Assembly (NCBI GenBank): GCA_037200975.1 | Contig: JBBCGI010000001.1 | Coordinates: 2,046,001 to 2,110,000, forward strand | Reading direction: 5' to 3' | Length of the DNA: 64,000 bases | From: Pseudomonadota bacterium | GTDB lineage: Bacteria; Pseudomonadota; Gammaproteobacteria; Steroidobacterales; Steroidobacteraceae | In this document: in pieces, positions 59,120-64,000 of the stretch | How the letters are laid out: every line of letters starts with the position of its first letter | Position numbering within the stretch: the stretch's first letter is position 1 | Notes under the pieces: model-generated | Database searches by the model: none | Seen by the model: the letters and a program-made list of their open reading frames with translations, nothing else | Told to the model about the DNA's origin: nothing | Position numbers and translations under genes: made by a program

Positions 59120-60337
59120 GTGAGCGTGCGCGCACGCCATCTCATTCCGCTGCTGGGGGCCTGCAGCGCCATCGGGTCGGTGGGCAACTACCTGTTCCTG
59201 CCGGCGCTGCCGCAGATCGGTGAGTTCTACGGCGTCGACGCCGGCGCCACGCAGCTCACCTTCACTACCTATCTAGTGGCGTTCGCGGTGGGCGTGCTCG
59301 TGTCGGGGCCGCTCGCGGATCGTTTCGGCCGGCGCCCGATACTCATCGGCGGCGTCGCGTTGTCCGGTGTCGCCGCCCTGCTGTGTTACATCGCGCCGAC
59401 CATGGGCTGGTTCGTGCTGGCGCGCATCGCGCAGGGTGCGGCCGGAGGCGCCGGCATCACGGTGTCGCGCGCCAGCGTCGGCGACCTGTTCCACGAACGC
59501 GAGCTCGCGCGCATGTACGCCATCCTCACCATGGCGCTGGTGCTCGGCACGTCGCTCGCGCCGTATGCGGGCGGATTGATCGCGCGTTACTCGGGCTGGC
59601 GATCCGGTTTCCTGATGCTCGCGGCCGCCGCCGTCGCAATTTCCGCCGCCTGCTTCGCATGGCTGCCCGAGACACGCGCCGCCAACGCGAATTCGCACAG
59701 CTTCGCCGTGTTGTGGCGCGAATCGCGCGCCGTCATCGCGCGGCCCGCGTTCGCCGGGTATGTGCTCGAGGCTGCGCTCATCTACGCATTGTTCTTCGTG
59801 TTCGTCTCCATGGCACCACACGTCATGGTGACGGTGCAGCACATGCCCGCCGACCGCTTCGGCCTCTACTACCTGTTCCTCGCCGTGGGATTCTTCTTCG
59901 GCAACCTGCTGGTGTCGCGCGCGGGCGCACAGGCGCGGGTCGCCGTGCAGATGAACGCCGGCCTCGCGCTGCAATTCATCGGCGCGCTCGTGGCGCTGGC
60001 ACTGGTCCTGCTGGGCTTCACGCATCCGCTGTACGTGTTCGCGCCGATGATGGTGTTCTCTTTCGGCCAGGGCCTCACGTTGCCGCACGTCATCGCACAC
60101 GGCATCCGTCTCGCGCCGAACTACACCGGCGTCGCGTCGAGCGTCTTCGGTTTCTCGCAGCTGGCGCTGTCGGCACTGGCCGTACAGGCCATGGGATATG
60201 TGCCGGCCACGAGCTGGTTGCCGGCGCTGTGGTTTTGCGCGATCGGCGCGGCGCTGACCGGTGTCGGTGTCGTCGGACTCAAGGCGCTGGAAAATTTCGC
60301 GAATCCGCGCATAGGCAAGGCCGGACCGCCCGCGTAG
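59120..60337 (+). CDS. MFS transporter (Bcr/CflA-like, DHA1)
   Basis: 405 residues from a GTG, 12 membrane helices. Motif A is GPLADRFGRRP, and RIAQGAAGGAGITVSRA gives the motif C-like helix 5 of drug:H+ antiporters. The third gene in the dienelactone hydrolase-gabD run, so it may carry a related compound, but the Bcr/CflA branch usually exports drugs. The VOC gene starts 13 bp later. Confidence 0.88.
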   Translation: MSVRARHLIPLLGACSAIGSVGNYLFLPALPQIGEFYGVDAGATQLTFTTYLVAFAVGVLVSGPLADRFGRRPILIGGVALSGVAALLCYIAPTMGWFVLARIAQGAAGGAGITVSRASVGDLFHERELARMYAILTMALVLGTSLAPYAGGLIARYSGWRSGFLMLAAAAVAISAACFAWLPETRAANANSHSFAVLWRESRAVIARPAFAGYVLEAALIYALFFVFVSMAPHVMVTVQHMPADRFGLYYLFLAVGFFFGNLLVSRAGAQARVAVQMNAGLALQFIGALVALALVLLGFTHPLYVFAPMMVFSFGQGLTLPHVIAHGIRLAPNYTGVASSVFGFSQLALSALAVQAMGYVPATSWLPALWFCAIGAALTGVGVVGLKALENFANPRIGKAGPPA

Positions 60338-60349
60338 ACTTGCGCGCCA

Positions 60350-61069
60350 GTGCTAGGAAAGTTCCACGAAATCAGCATCGAGACGCCGGACATCGCGGAG
60401 TCGGTGGCCTTCTACGAACGGCTCGGCTTCACTCATTGCGGCACCACCGACACCTGGCAGCATCCGTACGGCGTGCTGACCGACGGCAAACTTTTTCTCG
60501 GACTGCACCAGTTCAAATTTCCGTCGCCCATTCTTACGTACGTGCACGCGAACGTGGCAACGCACGCACACATCATCGAGAAACACGGCATCGAGCTCGC
60601 GTGGAAACGCGTCGGGGAAGACGCCTTCAACGAACTGGGCTTCTTCGACCCGTCCGGCCAGGCCGTACGCGTGCAGGAAGCGCCGACGCATTTTGCCGGC
60701 GAGCGTGAACGCGGCGAGAGCTCGCTGTGCGGCGACTTCGCCGAGATCAGCATGCCCGCCGGCGAATTCCAGCCGATGCGCGAATTCTGGGAGCCGCTCG
60801 GTTTCGTGGCGCTCGATGAAAGTGAAACGCCGTACCTGCGCATGTCGATGACCAGCGATCACGTCGATCTGGCCGTACACCGCCCGCGCATGCTCGACGT
60901 GCCGATGCTGGTGTTCGCCGCGGCCGACATGGGGGAGCGCATCGAACGCCTGCGCGCGCTCGGCTGCGAATTGTCCGAGGATCTGCCGCGTGGCCTCGAC
61001 CCGCGCCACAACGCGCTGCTCGAAGCGCCCGAAGGCACCCATCTTCTGCTGATCAACGCCGTCGACTAG
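60350..61069 (+). CDS. Two-domain VOC (glyoxalase/dioxygenase-fold) protein
   Basis: 239 residues from a GTG, in two VOC halves (about 1-112 and 120-239). First-half start KFHEISIETPDIAESVAFYERLGF is clearly VOC; the second begins GDFAEISMPAGEFQPMREFW. Metal ligands are not obvious in the second half. It is the last gene of the dienelactone hydrolase run and may be a dioxygenase, isomerase or binding protein. Confidence 0.8.
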   Translation: MLGKFHEISIETPDIAESVAFYERLGFTHCGTTDTWQHPYGVLTDGKLFLGLHQFKFPSPILTYVHANVATHAHIIEKHGIELAWKRVGEDAFNELGFFDPSGQAVRVQEAPTHFAGERERGESSLCGDFAEISMPAGEFQPMREFWEPLGFVALDESETPYLRMSMTSDHVDLAVHRPRMLDVPMLVFAAADMGERIERLRALGCELSEDLPRGLDPRHNALLEAPEGTHLLLINAVD

Positions 61070-61192
61070 TCACCGTGCGCGCGCCGAGGCGAGAGGCTCA
61101 CGCGGCATTCCGCCCATGCGCGTGCGGCCGAAAGTGAGGATAATCCGCCTCACAGTCCGCACCAGCGGCACGTATTTCACGGAGTTTCCCCA

Positions 61193-63250
61193 ATGATTCG
61201 ATCTGTCTACGCGGCCGTCGCCGCATTGATGGTTTTGTTTTGCTCATCGGTAAAGGCCGATGAGGGCATGTGGACTTTTCATGGCTTTCCGTTGGCGAAG
61301 GCGAACGCCGCGCTCAAGACGAATATCGACCAGGCCTGGCTCGATCGCGTGCGCACCGCGACCGTTCGCCTGTCGAACTGCACCGCTTCGTTCATTTCCG
61401 GCGAAGGGCTGATCCTCACCAATCATCACTGCGTCGAGGCCTGCCTCGCGGATCTGTCTTCGAAGGAAAAAAGCCTGGTGGAAGACGGCTTCCTGGCGAA
61501 GACCCACGAAGAAGAAAAGAAATGCCAGACGCAGATCGCGGATGTACTCACCGCCACCGACGACATCACCGCCACGGTGAATGCGGCCACGGCCGGGAAA
61601 CCGGAGGCGGCGGCGAACGACATCCGCAAGGCCACGCTGACACGCCTCGAAAGCGAATGCGAAGCGACGACGAAGCTCAAGTGCCAGGCCGTCACGTTGT
61701 ACGACGGCGGCCAGTACTGGCTGTACAAGTACCGGCGCTACACCGACCTGCGCATCGTGTTCGCGCCCGAGGCGGCGATCGCCTCGTTCGGCGGCGATCC
61801 GGACAACTTCCAGTTCCCGCGCTGGAACATCGACATGGGTGTATTGCGCGCTTACCAGGACGGCAAGCCGGCCGTCACGCCTGACTACATGAAGATCAAC
61901 TTCGCCGGTCCCGCGGCCGGCGAAGCGGTGTTCGTGTCGGGCCATCCCGGGTCGACCGACCGCCTGCTCACCGTCGCGCAGCTCAAGGAGCAGCGCGCCG
62001 TCGACATCCCGCAGTGGTTGTTGCGCAATTCGGAGTATCGCGGCCGGCTCATCCAGTTCTCGGCACAGAACCCGACCAACGAGCGCATCGCCGCCGACCT
62101 GCTCAACAGCGTCGAGAATTCCATCAAGGTGCGCCGCAAGCAGCTCGACGCGCTCAACGAGGACGCGTTGTTCGCGGCGAAGACCGCCGAGCAGCAGGCG
62201 CTGCAGAAGAAGATCGCCGCCAGCCCGGCGCTCAGGAAGGAAATCGGCGATCCGTGGAAGGAAATCGAAGCCGCGCTGGCCGTGGAGCGGGGGATGACGC
62301 AGCCGCTGACGTACGTCGAGTCCGGTGCGGGGTTCCCCGGCCGTCTCGCCACCTTCGCGCGCTCGCTGGTGCGCGGCGCCGCCGAACGCGACAAGCCCAA
62401 TGGCGAACGGCTGCGCGAGTACACCGATGGCGAACTGCCGCGCATCGAGCAGCAGCTCGGTGCCGCCGTGCCTATCTACCCGGAAATCGAGATCCTGCGC
62501 CTGAGCATGGGTCTGGAGCGTATGCGGGAATGGCTGGGGCCGGATCATGAAGTGGTGCACCAGTTGTTGTCGAAGGAATCTCCCGCTGGCCTCGCCAAAC
62601 GGCTCGTGGGTGAAACGAAGCTCGCCGACCCGGCCGTGCGCCTCGCGCTGTGGAAAGGCGGCTCGAAGGCGATCGCCGAATCGACCGATCCGTTCATCGT
62701 GATGGCGCGCACCATCGAGCCCGGCCGCCGCGCCATTCGCAAAACCTACGATGACAGCGTCGAGGCGCCGATCCGTTCCGCCACGGAGCGCCTGGCCAAG
62801 GCCCGGTTCGCCGCGCTCGGGACCAGCGTGTATCCGGATGCGACGTTCACGCTGCGCCTGAACTGGGGCACCGTTCAGGGCTGGACCGAAAACGGCAAGC
62901 CGGTCCCGCCGTTCACCCGCCTGGCGCGCGCCTTCGAGCGTGCGACCGGCGCGGATCCGTTCCGCATTCCGGACAGCTGGCTGCGCGTCAAGGACAAGCT
63001 CGACATGAACACGCCGTTCGACCTTTCCACCAACAACGACATCGTCGGCGGAAATTCGGGCAGCGCGTTGATCAACGCGAAGGGCGAAATCGTGGGGCTG
63101 CTGTTCGACGGCAACATCCATTCGATCTCGGGCTCGTACTGGTTCGACACCGCGAAGAACCGCGCCATCGCCGTGCATCCGGCGATCATCAAGGAGGCGT
63201 TGTCGAAGGTCTACGACGCCGACGCCCTGCTGGCGGAGCTCGGTCGTTAG
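61193..63250 (+). CDS. S46 family dipeptidyl peptidase (DPP7/DPP11-like)
   Basis: 685 residues with a signal peptide (to about VKADEG). Chymotrypsin-like fold with catalytic His79 (TNHHC) and Ser622 (GGNSGSA). It removes dipeptides in the periplasm. Eighteen residues after Ser622 is Gly640 (FDGN), the position that is Arg in the Asp/Glu-specific DPP11 and Gly in DPP7, so a DPP7-like hydrophobic preference is inferred. ACGGAG precedes the ATG. It converges with the YceI gene, with palindromic element 5 between. Confidence 0.92.
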   Translation: MIRSVYAAVAALMVLFCSSVKADEGMWTFHGFPLAKANAALKTNIDQAWLDRVRTATVRLSNCTASFISGEGLILTNHHCVEACLADLSSKEKSLVEDGFLAKTHEEEKKCQTQIADVLTATDDITATVNAATAGKPEAAANDIRKATLTRLESECEATTKLKCQAVTLYDGGQYWLYKYRRYTDLRIVFAPEAAIASFGGDPDNFQFPRWNIDMGVLRAYQDGKPAVTPDYMKINFAGPAAGEAVFVSGHPGSTDRLLTVAQLKEQRAVDIPQWLLRNSEYRGRLIQFSAQNPTNERIAADLLNSVENSIKVRRKQLDALNEDALFAAKTAEQQALQKKIAASPALRKEIGDPWKEIEAALAVERGMTQPLTYVESGAGFPGRLATFARSLVRGAAERDKPNGERLREYTDGELPRIEQQLGAAVPIYPEIEILRLSMGLERMREWLGPDHEVVHQLLSKESPAGLAKRLVGETKLADPAVRLALWKGGSKAIAESTDPFIVMARTIEPGRRAIRKTYDDSVEAPIRSATERLAKARFAALGTSVYPDATFTLRLNWGTVQGWTENGKPVPPFTRLARAFERATGADPFRIPDSWLRVKDKLDMNTPFDLSTNNDIVGGNSGSALINAKGEIVGLLFDGNIHSISGSYWFDTAKNRAIAVHPAIIKEALSKVYDADALLAELGR

Positions 63251-63267
63251 TTAGGTCTCGAGAGGCA

Positions 63268-63325
63268 CGGAAGTCGGTGTCAGGTGGGACTTGCGAAAAC
63301 AAGTCCCACCTGACACCGACTTCCG
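63268..63325. repeat. Palindromic element 5 (26-bp perfect arms)
   Basis: Arms 63268-63293 and 63300-63325 pair perfectly around CGAAAA. The tip is AAGTCGGTGTCAGGTG, two base changes from element 4, with both arms changed together. It lies between the converging S46 and YceI genes (17 bp after the first stop, 15 bp before the second), as expected for a terminator or REP-like hairpin. Confidence 0.9.
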
Positions 63326-63340
63326 GTCCTCCACCCTGCG

Positions 63341-64000
63341 CTACTCCCGCGCGTGCACATCGAACCGCACGCGCATCTCATCCACGACCAGCAGCGCACC
63401 CAGCGCCGCGCTGAAGGGTTTCAATCCGAGGTCCGATTGCTTGAGCGGAAACTCGCCGCTCGCGGATATGGCTCCAACCTGGCGATTCACCTGCATCGGC
63501 ACGCGCACGTGATGGACCTGGTCCTTGAGCGTGATCTCGACGTCCACGTCGAAGGTCTCGCCGGTGGCCAACACTGATGTGGCACGCAGCCGCACGGCCG
63601 GATATCTTGCGGCGTCGAGCAAAGCCTCCGACAACATGTTGCTGCGCGTGCCGTCGCGCGCGCTCTGCGGAACACCTGGCGGAAAATCCGCGCCCGCCAT
63701 CTCGCGCATCGCCGGCTCGTCGATGGTCAGTTCGGCGACGGGAAACGCAATTTCGAAACGGGTCTGCGTCAGATCGCCGGTGAGATAGACGCTGCCCGCG
63801 AGATGATGCGACGCGATCACGTGGTTATGCCCCAGCCGGGCCAGTGTGCCACCGCGATACACCAGGATCTGCAGCAGCGATTCTTCCGCGATCACTTTGT
63901 ATTCGTGCGCGCCCGCGGGAATCGCCGTGGATTGCTGGCCCGGTGGCGCGGGCGGCGGTGTTTCGACCACCGGTGGCGTTGTCTGACATGCGCACAGTGC
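63341..64000 (-). CDS. YceI-like lipoprotein (start beyond window edge)
   Basis: 219 residues visible; the gene continues past the right edge. The first visible residues (ALCACQTTPPVVETPPP) are the end of a lipoprotein signal, with the Cys acylated, followed by a Pro-rich linker. The YceI lipocalin-like domain covers the rest (HEYKVIAEES, LARLGHNHVIASHHLAGSV, FPVAELTIDEP, FPLKQSDLGLKPF). YceI proteins bind isoprenoid-like lipids. A GTG at 63970 is not the true start because the lipobox lies upstream of it. Confidence 0.88.
   Translation of the reverse strand, partial: ALCACQTTPPVVETPPPAPPGQQSTAIPAGAHEYKVIAEESLLQILVYRGGTLARLGHNHVIASHHLAGSVYLTGDLTQTRFEIAFPVAELTIDEPAMREMAGADFPPGVPQSARDGTRSNMLSEALLDAARYPAVRLRATSVLATGETFDVDVEITLKDQVHHVRVPMQVNRQVGAISASGEFPLKQSDLGLKPFSAALGALLVVDEMRVRFDVHARE

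Noticed and set aside
61130-61155. Small hairpin GTGAGG...CCTCAC before the S46 gene
   Set aside because: Only 6 bp and at a distance from the start; likely chance.

Overview
This is 64 kb of GC-rich bacterial chromosome, densely coding and with no phage, insertion sequence, CRISPR, rRNA or tRNA that I could find. The gene set points to a Gammaproteobacterium: an E. coli-type gshA, a long biosynthetic ilvA, a TonB receptor with ECF sigma factor and FecR, and many exported peptidases (two DUF885 lipoproteins, S9, S46, M56). The peptidases and the high GC suggest Xanthomonadales, Nevskiales or Steroidobacteraceae relatives. That placement is inference; no marker gene settles it.

Layout. 1-8.7 kb: end of a PA0069-type radical SAM gene, an MFS transporter, a DUF885 lipoprotein, a PGPGW membrane protein, ilvA, an FHA coiled-coil protein, an alpha/beta hydrolase and a GNAT acetyltransferase. 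8.9-16.5 kb: an exported S9 peptidase with a Tat-leader epimerase, then a leftward ECF sigma factor - FecR - TonB receptor - cupin run. 16.5-20.8 kb: a rightward envelope module of Omp85-like barrel, LtaS-like phosphotransferase and PAP2 phosphatase. 20.8-27.8 kb: a leftward branched-chain amino acid operon (AHAS large subunit, glyoxalase, AzlC, AzlD) with the AHAS small subunit facing away, a serine hydrolase lacking its catalytic Lys, a quinone oxidoreductase, and a PII gene behind a good sigma-54 promoter match. 28.0-34.5 kb: a ferredoxin reductase-like flavoprotein, a BlaI repressor - M56 receptor protease pair with a peptidase-less paralogue, and a GGDEF-EAL protein. 34.5-39.6 kb: nrdB and nrdA under a cobalamin riboswitch, a dihaem cytochrome c and an SDR. 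39.8-52.2 kb: LysR regulator, single-chain pyruvate carboxylase, isoaspartyl peptidase, diguanylate cyclase, gshA, SRPBCC protein, DUF2845 protein and a second DUF885 lipoprotein. 52.4-64 kb: thiolase, homogentisate dioxygenase and fumarylacetoacetase-like genes (tyrosine catabolism end), YbaK, a DUF4440-type gene broken by one amber codon, a dienelactone hydrolase - gabD - MFS - VOC run, an S46 dipeptidyl peptidase and a YceI lipoprotein cut by the right edge.

Three things stand out. (1) The B12 riboswitch on nrdAB implies that the cell also owns a B12-dependent ribonucleotide reductase; a perfect hairpin covers the nrdA ribosome binding site. (2) Five perfect long palindromes share GGTGCCGGG-type tips, but their inner arms differ from copy to copy; each abuts a stop codon. 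(3) The BlaI/M56/DUF3738 cluster looks like a two-receptor signalling unit with its own TACA-N2-TGTA-like operators. A further oddity is the repeated use of rare Leu codons in a few fixed words (TTGTTAGG, CTATCTAC, CTAACTAC).
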